In this document: positions 41,426 to 49,083 of the stretch, in pieces
Layout of the letters: every line of letters starts with the position of its first letter
Numbering within the stretch: the first letter of the stretch is position 1
DNA from: a virus
DNA: 52,788 nucleotides
Reading direction: 5' to 3' (one strand)
IMG/VR virus record: IMGVR_UViG_3300007775_000137
Coordinates: 1 to 52,788 of that record
Made by a program: the position numbers and the translations under genes
The notes under the pieces: model-generated
Told to the model about the DNA's origin: nothing
Seen by the model: the letters and a program-made list of their open reading frames with translations, nothing else
Databases searched by the model: none

Positions 41426-41608
41426 GATTGCCCCAAATTCGCCGCGTAAGCGATTTTAAGCATATCACATAGGAAAACACAAGCATGTAGTGCTAGAAAT
41501 AACCCTAGTGTTTTGAGCACCCCCCATGTGTGTTCTTACCTAAAAATGGCAAAATTCGTTACAGCGCATTCTAGGGGCATTTGAGAGGGTTTTAACATTT
41601 TACACGGT
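41426..41608 (-). repeat. noncoding inverted-duplicate element, copy B
   Basis: Reverse-complement counterpart of 9166-9358. CCTAGTGTTTTGAGCA (41504-41519) and AACATTTTACACGGT (41594-41608) are exact inverse matches; the core 41426-41581 has the same 156-bp length as copy A. The rest of the gap 41325-41777 holds one dispersed motif (41389) and the capsid-gene terminator but no gene. Confidence 0.7.
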
Positions 41609-41725
41609 ATAGTGTTGAATTAGGACTTTTGGTAAAGGTCATTTTAGATGGAACGCAAAAGAATAATCCCCTTTAATTGGGCTAAATCACAAAAGAGAAC
41701 TAGAAACAAATTAGGACAATGGGAA

Positions 41726-41755
41726 TAAAAAAAGAGTACCCCGAAGGGTACTCTT
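41726..41755 (-). terminator. terminator of the major capsid gene
   Basis: AAGAGTACCC and GGGTACTCTT form a perfect 10-bp stem with a UUCG loop on the minus strand, followed by TTTTTTTATT. 23 bp after the capsid stop. Confidence 0.9.
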
Positions 41756-41777
41756 AATATTTGAAACTTGAATACTA

Positions 41778-43259
41778 TTACGCCGGTAGATTCCAGTCTG
41801 AGAAATAGCTTGGAGCTGCTCTCTCTGTAGTTATGCCACCATTTACAAAATAGTAATCATCCGGAACCGCGTCACGGAAATGCTGGAGAGGTTCGTAGCA
41901 AACATTCTGCAAACGTCCTGCGAGTTGAGGCGTTCTCAAAATCACACGAGGACGAATCTGAGCATTCCATTGTACACAGGACTGCGTAGGCGGCTCTTTA
42001 TGCCATAAGAAACGGCCAGCGTCAGACCAAAAATCTTGGCTTAGGCGACCGCCAGAAATGGCAGATTGAAGCGCATCATTGCCGTAGTTGAACACTTCCC
42101 AGAAGGTCACAGGAGTGCCACCCCGTACGGTCATCGGAATAAGATAGATGTCACTTGCAAATTGACCATCTACCAAATTCGCGCCAGGAGTGCCGCTAGA
42201 TTCTTCAACGATAAATGAATCCTGAATAACCGGAATGCGCTGCCCGTCAATTAGCAAGAATGAACCGTTACGCATTTCATCACTAAATCGACGCTGTGCA
42301 TCACCGTCAACAAATACCCGCGCATTGTCGCCAATGACCTCGCAACGGTCGGTATTGTATTGGCAAGGCCAAACGTCGGTTAATTCAGTAAACAAGTTTG
42401 GGTTCATTGTGAAAACCCAGCTAACCTGCCCGAAATTCATTGTCCTTGCATTATAACGGACATAACGATATATCGCATGAAGTGTACGAACGATGCCGCT
42501 GCTTAACGTGGTATCATCCACACAACCATAATTGAAGTTCTTAATGTCGGAGTCAAGCGCAGGACAATCAGTGCCAGTCAATGCGTCAACTTTGCTAGTA
42601 CCAACCAGCAAATCTAGGCCAGGGAATTCGTTACCCGTTCCCGTTCCGGCATAAACCTGTTCGCCTAATTCGCGCTGGAAACTTACACCAACTTCAATCA
42701 GTCGTGACATAAAGTCCATTGCCAAAACATTAGCCTGTCCACTTGGCAAACCGCCAAACAAACCAGTAGCAAAATCATTTACCAATGGGCTATTTACGAT
42801 ACGCAAATCCATAAACTCGCCACGATCAATTACTTCACCTAGCCGATTCAAATCAATGGCGCGTGTCTCAAAACCGTAACGGCCAAATTGTGCCGTCTGA
42901 ATACAGTTTTTGATTGCACCAGCTACCGGAAAAGCTCCACATGGATCGGTTGTTGGGTCTGGCTGTGAACCATTAGACGCTTGAAACCCTGTAATGTAGC
43001 CATAAAGAGGATTAGTCTTTACAGACAAACTAACAGGCAACATTGAAGCAATCCCATCGCCATTGATATGGCTAGAGAAAATGTCACGCTCTAAACCAGA
43101 TACGCCAAACAAACCGCCAGGGCCATGCAAAAATGGCACACCGGGAGTAGATGGAGCGGCCTTATACCCCTGCGGAAAGCTGCCCCATTTTTGTTGATTA
43201 CCGCCTGCCATACTAGCCAGGGCAGTAGCCAACTGATTTACATCAATCATATTGCTCAT
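41778..43259 (-). CDS. major capsid protein, HK97 fold
   Basis: 493 aa, ATG 43259 behind GGAGG. Long loop-rich N-terminus, then the spine-helix and beta-hinge region NDFATGLFGGLPSGQANVLA, RLIEVGVSFQRELGEQVYAG and the P-domain FTMNPNLFTELTDVWPCQYN. AGTGTGNEFPGLD is the segment common in HK97-like capsids of the unusual large type. Size, order after protease/scaffold, and its own strong terminator all fit. Several Cys suggest stabilisation. Confidence 0.8.
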   Translation of the reverse strand: MSNMIDVNQLATALASMAGGNQQKWGSFPQGYKAAPSTPGVPFLHGPGGLFGVSGLERDIFSSHINGDGIASMLPVSLSVKTNPLYGYITGFQASNGSQPDPTTDPCGAFPVAGAIKNCIQTAQFGRYGFETRAIDLNRLGEVIDRGEFMDLRIVNSPLVNDFATGLFGGLPSGQANVLAMDFMSRLIEVGVSFQRELGEQVYAGTGTGNEFPGLDLLVGTSKVDALTGTDCPALDSDIKNFNYGCVDDTTLSSGIVRTLHAIYRYVRYNARTMNFGQVSWVFTMNPNLFTELTDVWPCQYNTDRCEVIGDNARVFVDGDAQRRFSDEMRNGSFLLIDGQRIPVIQDSFIVEESSGTPGANLVDGQFASDIYLIPMTVRGGTPVTFWEVFNYGNDALQSAISGGRLSQDFWSDAGRFLWHKEPPTQSCVQWNAQIRPRVILRTPQLAGRLQNVCYEPLQHFRDAVPDDYYFVNGGITTERAAPSYFSDWNLPA

Positions 43260-43261
43260 AT

Positions 43262-44926
43262 TTATCCTCCACCCAAATTAAATAGGTTACTTGCCCAGCT
43301 TTCATCTGGTTTAGAATTCTTAAATGTTTCTTTTTCTTTTTCAGTTACAACGGTTGCTTTTTCAGCACTTGCCCGAAAACCACCCATCCAGTCAATACCG
43401 GGTACTTTTGGTGCAAGTTCATTAGCCATCTTTTGATCGTCAGAAAGTTCTAAGGCTTCCAACCGCTTAACCACATTTTCAATTGCCGTTGCATTGGCAG
43501 AATTAGACTCATTAAGCGTTTTAATTGCCTCATGCAGTCCAGCGGGATTAAGCTGCTTTGTTACCAAATCGGCTACGCTTTTTGCTAAATCTGCGGTATT
43601 AAGAACAGCTTCAACTTCTGATTCAGTAGCCTGAATTTCCTCTACCAAAACAGCATCGGCGGGAATTTCCTTACTGCCAGCAATCGAACCATCAGCTTTA
43701 CCACCACCAATTGCGCCATCTTCTTTTTGCTTACTTTGAATTCCTGCACTTTCGAGAACTTCTGCGCGTTGCTTGGTTCCATCTTCCAGCGCATTGGCAA
43801 AATCCTCGCCATGCAATTGTGCCAGCATTTGACGCTGGTCATTTGTGAGTGCCATATTTCCTAGCTCCTTAACATTAAATTCAGTCCACGGATTAGCCGC
43901 TGCCCTGCGAGGTAAAACCGTAGCCTCAAAAGTTCTGTACTTATTAATCAAATTTTGTTGCTTGCCCAAAACGTAAAAACCATGCGACATCCCCAAATCA
44001 TCGCTTACGTTATCAAATACCTTTGCCTCTTGTTCTGTCAGTTTCCCCCCAAGAATTAAGAAGCCATTTAGATATGCCCAGAAGTCTGCTTTGCTTTCCC
44101 TCTGCGTCCCTGGTGTATGATAAGTCCATAGTTGCGGCGCGGCTTTAGGATGTGCGTCAAGCCATGCGATATAATCTTTGTGCGCTTCATCGGTAAGAAT
44201 CTCCCCTTCCCGATCCATAAACTTATTTGATACCCAACCTAGCCAACGAAATGAGCCGTCAACAGCTTTTAATACTTTGAACCCGGTATTGTGAGGTGAA
44301 TCAAAAACAGACTCATTGCGGGAAACGTCTGCCGTTTCTTTTGAGTCTTGCAATTTCTGCAAATATACCGGGTCTAATTTCCCGTTAATCGTTGGAATGC
44401 TGATGGTACGCTCCCCACGTTCAAAATCAGCATCAAGGCGCATACGCATCTCTTCTGTTAAATTTCGCAATGCCGCCGAGCGGTCTGTCGGGTCAATGGC
44501 TGGATTCTGAGTAATGTTACGCGCCAGTCGCATGAAGTTGTCAACAATTCGGCGCAGCTTGCCATGTTGTTCTTGCGCCTGTTCAATAGTGTCTAATTCA
44601 GAAAAAGACATTGCGCCCATGACAGGATCGTAATAGTCCATGCTTTCACCTATGCCATGTTCCATTTTTGAAGCGTCAACATACGCCATTCCAGCATTTG
44701 TTGTTGTCACAGATTCAACCTTTGCTGTTTGTTTTCCAACTTGAACAAAATTAGCAGAATCTTCTGTTTGCTTTTCGTTTTCAGTATCCATAGCTTTTCC
44801 AATTGAAGAACGGCATATAGCGATAGCTGCGCTTTTGTCTGTTTCACCACCTGCCATAACGCGCTCTACGCATCTATCTATTTTGGCCTCTGCGGCTGAA
44901 CCTGCCGGTATTCCTGAATATGGCAT
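43262..44926 (-). CDS. prohead protease-scaffold protein
   Basis: 554 aa. Residues 1-50 (CVERVMAGGETDKSAAIAIC) match a segment often at the start of phage protease/portal proteins. The protease core is FRWLGWVSNKFMDREGEIL, LWTYHTPGTQRESKADFW and VSDDLGMSHGFYVL, giving the His and Ser of U35 prohead proteases. The C-terminal ~200 residues are helical and acidic (TESEVEAVLNTADLAKSVAD) as in a fused scaffold. ATG 44926 lies seven bases after a terminator-like T-run, with no free SD. Confidence 0.8.
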   Translation of the reverse strand: MPYSGIPAGSAAEAKIDRCVERVMAGGETDKSAAIAICRSSIGKAMDTENEKQTEDSANFVQVGKQTAKVESVTTTNAGMAYVDASKMEHGIGESMDYYDPVMGAMSFSELDTIEQAQEQHGKLRRIVDNFMRLARNITQNPAIDPTDRSAALRNLTEEMRMRLDADFERGERTISIPTINGKLDPVYLQKLQDSKETADVSRNESVFDSPHNTGFKVLKAVDGSFRWLGWVSNKFMDREGEILTDEAHKDYIAWLDAHPKAAPQLWTYHTPGTQRESKADFWAYLNGFLILGGKLTEQEAKVFDNVSDDLGMSHGFYVLGKQQNLINKYRTFEATVLPRRAAANPWTEFNVKELGNMALTNDQRQMLAQLHGEDFANALEDGTKQRAEVLESAGIQSKQKEDGAIGGGKADGSIAGSKEIPADAVLVEEIQATESEVEAVLNTADLAKSVADLVTKQLNPAGLHEAIKTLNESNSANATAIENVVKRLEALELSDDQKMANELAPKVPGIDWMGGFRASAEKATVVTEKEKETFKNSKPDESWASNLFNLGGG

Positions 44927-44932
44927 ATAAAC

Positions 44933-45069
44933 AAAAAAAGCACCTATTCGCCTGACGAATTAGGTGCAATAAATAATTGGTATTCAATTAGTCCTGGCAA
45001 TCCCGCTACTGCCACCGCGCCTTAAGGCTCTTGTCTGCGTTTCACACTGTCGTAGCTAGTCAGATTGCC
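44933..45069 (-). ncRNA. structured leader RNA with terminator before the capsid operon
   Basis: Predicted 5' end near 45069 starts with GGCAAUC, which pairs exactly with GAUUGCC (44996-45002) to close a 74-nt domain. Inside, GCUAC pairs with GUAGC, and GCC-UUAA-GGC forms a small hairpin. After a 28-nt linker comes a terminator (GCACCTAATTCG / CGAATAGGTGC, loop TCAGG, 44940-44967) with seven T. The gene ATG follows at 44926. The layout is that of a riboswitch or attenuator: aptamer-like domain, terminator, coding start. It is not tRNA (no T-loop). Confidence 0.65.
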
Positions 45070-45075
45070 ATTACG

Positions 45076-45105
45076 ATAATAACATAATATCTGGTTATGC
45101 GTCAA
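45076..45105 (-). promoter_or_regulatory. promoter of the structured leader / capsid operon
   Basis: TTGACG (45105-45100), 18-bp spacer, TATTAT (45081-45076). The expected start is at or next to the first G of the 74-nt RNA domain. Confidence 0.65.
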
Positions 45106-45143
45106 CAATACTAAGCAATCTTGAAAATTAGTACCGTAGACTA

Positions 45144-45172
45144 TTGACATAGTTTGTAAACTGTGATAATAT
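45144..45172 (+). promoter_or_regulatory. promoter with AGTTTGTAAACT operator in the spacer
   Basis: TTGACA (45144-45149), 17-bp spacer, TAATAT (45167-45172). The spacer holds AGTTTGTAAACT (45151-45162). It drives the only plus-strand gene in the middle of the genome. Confidence 0.75.
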
Positions 45173-45208
45173 TAAGGCAATTCAGAGATAACTAACAGGA
45201 GATAAAAA

Positions 45209-45412
45209 ATGTACGAAAAAATCACGGTATCCAAAACAGTATCAAATGAAGTAGGAACAATTGAAATTGTAAAGTTTAAGAAAGTAGGTACAAAAAGAAC
45301 ATTCTGGGCTCCAGAGTTTGAAGGAAAACGAATCAATAGCACAATGTACGGCGAAATGGGACAAGCTACCAAATTAGCTAAAAAGTTTTTAATCTGGAAA
45401 GCAAATCAATAA
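45209..45412 (+). CDS. small plus-strand protein under operator control
   Basis: 67 aa with AACAGGAGATAAAA before the ATG. Basic and beta-rich: YEKITVSKTVSNEVGTIEIV, KFKKVGTKRTFWAPEF, ATKLAKKFLIWKANQ. No family. It is a one-gene unit with its own promoter, operator and terminator, against the direction of all neighbours. That is the usual form of a lysogeny or moron-like gene; it could also be a regulator or an anti-defence protein. Confidence 0.75.
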   Translation: MYEKITVSKTVSNEVGTIEIVKFKKVGTKRTFWAPEFEGKRINSTMYGEMGQATKLAKKFLIWKANQ

Positions 45413-45419
45413 AACAATT

Positions 45420-45444
45420 AGCCACTCGCAAGAGTGGCTTTTTT
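45420..45444 (+). terminator. terminator of the plus-strand gene
   Basis: AGCCACTC-gcaa-GAGTGGCT followed by TTTTTT, seven bases after the stop codon. Confidence 0.9.
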
Positions 45445-45637
45445 ATTGCCCATTTTCTTTTATCCTCACTGGCGAATTAACCTCCCGACAAACGACACGC
45501 CCTCCACCATTTGCCCCAACTGGAACCCATTGTACCAACATAAAAAACGGCCGTCCGCTGCTATGTTCTTTGCGGCATTGTCGCCACGCTTTCAAAATGT
45601 CTTCAAATTCTTTTTGGCTTATTTGGGTATTGCTCAT
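45443..45637 (-). CDS. hypothetical protein
   Basis: 64 aa directly after the gp10-like gene (ATG abuts TAA). KEFEDILKAWRQCRKEHSSG then FFMLVQWVPVGANGGGRVVC. No family. Its end overlaps the opposite-strand terminator at 45420-45444. Confidence 0.6.
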   Translation of the reverse strand: MSNTQISQKEFEDILKAWRQCRKEHSSGRPFFMLVQWVPVGANGGGRVVCREVNSPVRIKENGQ

Positions 45638-46123
45638 TTATGAGGATGCCTTTTTGATTGCTTTGCGAACTTCTTTTACTAATTCAGGTTGTAATTGCTC
45701 TGCTATTACAATGTCAAATTCACGCGCCGTTGTACCGGGATGATGTACTATTTTTGCACTTACCATTCTGCCCGAACTTCCTCCACGCCTCGATCCAATT
45801 TTACGCGGTGTCGTTTTAGAAGTAAAGCCAGTTTGAAAACGTAAAGCAGGAGCGCGTTTAGGCGTAATAACATGCGGCTTAGTACCTCTCACAACATAGC
45901 CATAAATCTCATCCATCGTCGAAACGACAGCTACCAATTTACTTGACGTTGCCCTGTCAACCTTAAAGTCTGGCTTTCGTTTCCAAGTGGCTACTGTTTT
46001 GCCAAATTCACGCTCTGCTTTTTTGATAATATCGTTTAGGGTTTTGGCAGACTCCCTATCAAATTTATCTAGGTCGAATATTTTACCTTTTGGTGTAATT
46101 GAGCGTAGGATTATTTGTGCCAT
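45638..46123 (-). CDS. HK97 gp10-like head-tail completion protein
   Basis: 161 aa. Helical start with FDLDKFDRESAKTLNDIIKK, then DEIYGYVVRGTKPHVITPKR (the Y-V-x-x-GT-PH-I-P segment typical of phage minor tail/gp10-like proteins) and PGTTAREFDIVIAEQLQPEL. These proteins join head to tail. It is coupled to the portal gene by TAATG. Confidence 0.65.
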   Translation of the reverse strand: MAQIILRSITPKGKIFDLDKFDRESAKTLNDIIKKAEREFGKTVATWKRKPDFKVDRATSSKLVAVVSTMDEIYGYVVRGTKPHVITPKRAPALRFQTGFTSKTTPRKIGSRRGGSSGRMVSAKIVHHPGTTAREFDIVIAEQLQPELVKEVRKAIKKASS

Positions 46124-48621
46124 TAAACACCTGTGAGCGGTTCATCAGTTTCTACCCAACTACATTGGCACAGCCAGCCGCCGCAATCTAATTCGTGACT
46201 TTTTGGATATGTTCCTAAAGCTCGCCATTGACTACGGGTGAGAACACGCTGGCTATTATCTAGGCAAGAGTTACAATGATCGGTTGGCCCTAAAGCCCAA
46301 CCAATATGATCTTCATCATCTCCACCACGTAAAAACCCAAGCGCGTAAACAGCCAGTAAACCAACTCCCCAAAGCGTTACACGATTATCAATCAGTTCAT
46401 CAGTAGGCGTATCCTCATCACCACCAAAAGCAACAGCCGATAAATATAAACCCGGTATAGCGTCAAGGTTCACTTCTGTTTGGTCTGATATGATTTGCCG
46501 ATCCTCATCTGTCAATTGCGCTATGGTTTTGCCGCTTGCCAAAAGATACGTATTAATAATTTCAGCAGCAACCAATGATTCAGCTTCAATTCTGAACTCA
46601 TCTTCTGTAATTGTACCATTGGCAGCTTCCGCCATTAAGTCAGCTAATTCTGATTCATAATCCGCTGTATCAATTTGTTTGGTTGTCTTTTTTTTTATGG
46701 AACCCTGTATGGTGGTGTGGCTCTCCCCCTTGTCAGAATAAACCAACTCGCCAGATACGCGCATACCATTAAGAGGATTGTCAAGTTTTAGGTATTTCTT
46801 ACCCATACCGGGTTTAAGATATGCAATAGTCATATGTGGATTGTAGGTTGGATGTGTATCCTCGTTTGGCAACTGACTAACAATTGCATTCATTTGCCGT
46901 AATTCTGCCCCGTCAACATTCAACTTCAATACATCAAAATCATCATTCTGGAATAATGCCAAATTGCCAATTTTTATAGTAAGTGGCAATAGTTTTTGAA
47001 TCTGTGAAGTAATTTGCTTTGGTGTCACACTATCCAAAAATCCATACTTAACTGTTACATGGGAATCTGTCACAATTGGTGAACTTGACCATGATTCTGG
47101 TGGCTGAAACAAATCATCACTATCTAAATTAGCAGCAATTAACGAAGCGGCATGTCTAATATGATCAGGCATCATTAACATTAAGCATCCATATTCTTCA
47201 TTTTCCTTCGCTCTAATTTCCGCTGGTATCTGTTCCGGTTGCATTTCTGCCGTATCGGTTGACGGCGTATTGTTTGCCTCATTTAGTTCTGATTCAGTTG
47301 CGGCTTGCTCATCATCCGTTGCCACAATATCGGGTGTCACATCTGTAGTATTCAAAAGTGCCATGTACTCAGGCTTTAAGATGCCTTGGTCTGCCATCAT
47401 TTGATGGATAACTGGCAACGACAAAATGCCTTGACCCTTATCATAATAAGTTGAAAATGTTTTTGCCTGTTTATCTTCTAATTCAGCAGCTTGAATATCT
47501 GACTCAATGTCTTTTTCATCAAAAGCAAATGTCACCGATTGCGGCATGATGCCATTAAAATTTAGTTTATGTTCCCATAGCTTGACATCAGTTTCGCGCC
47601 CTTTGCCGCGTGACTTACGGTCTAGCACGTCACTTTGTTGACCGCTGCCCAAGCTGCCAGATGATAATGGCGCAAAATCCTGATAATCAGCACCAGCGGC
47701 CATTGCAATTTGGGCAATGTACCAGCGCAATGTAGTATCCTCGTCGAATCCATCAGGAACACTACGCAAGTCGATTGAAGCCGTGCTAACAGTCGAATTA
47801 GGGTCAAGACTACCAATAATCGTTGGCAACATGAAACGGCTATAGCCTTGATTGTCGGCACTCATTTGGTCATCGGCTAATTTGTCGTTGATTAGTTTAG
47901 TCTGAACACCTGAAACAAAATGTATCTCGCCAGGATTACGCCCTGCTATTTTTTCCCGTTTATAGATTCCAAAGTCTTTTATAATTTGGGCTGCTCTTAA
48001 GACGCGACTTAAGAAGCAAACCTGCAAACTATTCATTTCCTCAATTGGCGACGGCATATCCTCAAAAGTCAATACCTGATACCATGCTAATTTATGCTCT
48101 ATGCCATCACGATCCCAGTAAATGACAGGGGTTTCGGGGATGCCAGTTCTTACGCATCTACCTGCGTCCAAATGCGCTAGATTCAATACCGGGCTATTTG
48201 GCGCGTCTTCTTGCCGAATGACTTCTACAAATGCGCCATTGTCTTGTGTTAGTTGGTCAGTAAGTACTTTAATTCTTAGGTCAAGCCAGCCTTTGCCCAA
48301 GTTGGATGACTGTAGCATACGCTGCAAAATGCCAACCGTGCGAGGAGGCCCGTCAAGCGACCATGACATATTGGCACGCGCTGCCACAATCGTTTGAATG
48401 GCACTTGCTATAATCGGTTCAGTAGGCCAAAACCCCCGCAGCTTCCTATCACGTAATCTGACATTGCGTCCCCAGGCTGGCAAGTCATCAGCAAATGACG
48501 AAACATTGATAACAAAAACATCACTACCCGGTATTGTTTGTTGGTCTGGTATCTTTTGAACCGTACGATCCAATATCCGATCATCTATGAGTGCTTTTTC
48601 TTGCGTACCATTTTTGGTCAT
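46123..48621 (-). CDS. portal protein fused to a 2H phosphoesterase and a minor-head-like C-terminus
   Basis: 832 aa from ATG 48621 (a TTG at 48642 is inside a hairpin). Residues ~20-430 are a phage portal: FWPTEPIIASAIQTIVAARA, DQLTQDNGAFVEVIRQED, WYQVLTFEDMPSPIEEMNSL. Residues ~470-640 form a 2H phosphoesterase (2'-5' RNA ligase-like) with SHVTVKYG (His 521) and PHMTIAYL (His 596), both HxT motifs intact. The C-terminal ~170 residues end with GPTDHCNSCLDNSQRV and CGGWLCQCSW, resembling SPP1 gp7/MuF-type minor head proteins. Such a triple fusion is unusual. Confidence 0.8.
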   Translation of the reverse strand: MTKNGTQEKALIDDRILDRTVQKIPDQQTIPGSDVFVINVSSFADDLPAWGRNVRLRDRKLRGFWPTEPIIASAIQTIVAARANMSWSLDGPPRTVGILQRMLQSSNLGKGWLDLRIKVLTDQLTQDNGAFVEVIRQEDAPNSPVLNLAHLDAGRCVRTGIPETPVIYWDRDGIEHKLAWYQVLTFEDMPSPIEEMNSLQVCFLSRVLRAAQIIKDFGIYKREKIAGRNPGEIHFVSGVQTKLINDKLADDQMSADNQGYSRFMLPTIIGSLDPNSTVSTASIDLRSVPDGFDEDTTLRWYIAQIAMAAGADYQDFAPLSSGSLGSGQQSDVLDRKSRGKGRETDVKLWEHKLNFNGIMPQSVTFAFDEKDIESDIQAAELEDKQAKTFSTYYDKGQGILSLPVIHQMMADQGILKPEYMALLNTTDVTPDIVATDDEQAATESELNEANNTPSTDTAEMQPEQIPAEIRAKENEEYGCLMLMMPDHIRHAASLIAANLDSDDLFQPPESWSSSPIVTDSHVTVKYGFLDSVTPKQITSQIQKLLPLTIKIGNLALFQNDDFDVLKLNVDGAELRQMNAIVSQLPNEDTHPTYNPHMTIAYLKPGMGKKYLKLDNPLNGMRVSGELVYSDKGESHTTIQGSIKKKTTKQIDTADYESELADLMAEAANGTITEDEFRIEAESLVAAEIINTYLLASGKTIAQLTDEDRQIISDQTEVNLDAIPGLYLSAVAFGGDEDTPTDELIDNRVTLWGVGLLAVYALGFLRGGDDEDHIGWALGPTDHCNSCLDNSQRVLTRSQWRALGTYPKSHELDCGGWLCQCSWVETDEPLTGV

Positions 48622-48641
48622 AAACTTTACCAGTAAGCGCA

Positions 48642-48675
48642 AATAGCCTAACCCCGCCTGACGGAGTAGGCTATT
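48642..48675 (-). other. leader hairpin of the portal operon, UCAGG loop
   Basis: AATAGCCTA / TAGGCTATT outer stem with an inner CTCCG-TCAGG-CGGGG hairpin, about 20 bases before the portal start. There is no long T-run. It shares the UCAGG loop with 26262-26297 and 44940-44967. An AT-rich promoter-like stretch lies upstream (48680-48705). Confidence 0.6.
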
Positions 48676-48708
48676 AATTTAATCCAATATAATTAATATA
48701 TGATAACA

Positions 48709-48738
48709 CAAAAAAAGCTCCATCGTAAAGACAGAGCC
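48709..48738 (-). terminator. terminator downstream of the CRISPR array
   Basis: On the minus strand GGCTC and GAGCT pair around a 13-nt loop and are followed by TTTTTTTG. It lies 30 bp beyond the last repeat and only works for minus-strand transcription, which supports the array being read in the same direction as the TnpB-like gene. Confidence 0.75.
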
Positions 48739-48768
48739 TGTAAATATTAATTAGAGTTTTGGATCGTA

Positions 48769-48982
48769 CAAACTACCCACGCGCCTGTAGGATAAACTTG
48801 GCGTTGAAAGTTAGCCGCTTGTGAAGTAGCAAACCACCCACGCGCCTGTAGGATAAACGTGATTTCGTGCTACAATAGCTCATGATGATTCCAAACCACC
48901 CACGCGCCTGTAGGATAAACGAGGAGTGAGAAATGGAAAATGTGACAACTTTTCAAACCACCCACGCGCCTGTAGGATAAAC
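48769..48982 (-). CRISPR. mini CRISPR array: four 29-bp repeats, three spacers
   Basis: Repeats at 48769-48797, 48830-48858, 48892-48920 and 48954-48982; spacers of 32, 33 and 33 bp. Three repeats are identical. The one at 48769 has a single change (C to T at its sixth base) and is therefore the likely distal end of the array. Read on the minus strand the repeat begins GTTTATCC and ends GGTGGTTTG, and CCUAC pairs with GUGGG (one G-U) around AGGCGC. Mutated distal repeat, terminator and hairpin all favour minus-strand transcription from the TnpB side. The length pattern is also that of type I-E arrays, and the plus-strand end GGATAAAC recalls their repeats, so use of host Cascade is the alternative. 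Confidence 0.9.
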
Positions 48983-49083
48983 CCTTGAGTATTACCCCTA
49001 TATACAGTTGTTAAGTGGGTGTACATATGAGTTACCCCATATGTGCTGGTGGTCTTAATACCGAAGTATGCCACCTTCCTGAT
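48983..49083 (-). ncRNA. structured RNA between TnpB-like gene and array (omegaRNA/tracrRNA/leader candidate)
   Basis: In the 101 nt between the stop codon and the first repeat the minus strand can form GGTGG...CCACC enclosing ATAC-TTCG-GTAT (UUCG tetraloop, 49048-49075), then ACATATG-8 nt-CATATGT (49023-49044). CACCCAC (49021-49015) is complementary to GTGGGTG in every repeat, a 7-nt anti-repeat. In TnpB systems the omegaRNA lies exactly here, at the 3' end of tnpB, and guide sequence follows. The region ends ACTCAAGG before the repeat; TCAA is the right-end cleavage site of IS608. Confidence 0.6.

Noticed and set aside
44996-45069. tRNA of 74 nt
   Set aside because: Length and closing stem fit, but there is no T-loop (TTCRANY) or anticodon arm of canonical shape.
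48798-48953. Self-targeting by spacers
   Set aside because: Only short matches such as an 11-mer CATTTTCCATT near 1777 were seen; no full-length hit in the window by eye.
48769-48982. Plus-strand, type I-E reading of the array as the primary call
   Set aside because: The repeat end GGATAAAC is I-E-like, but the mutated repeat, the terminator and the better hairpin all favour the minus strand; kept as the alternative.
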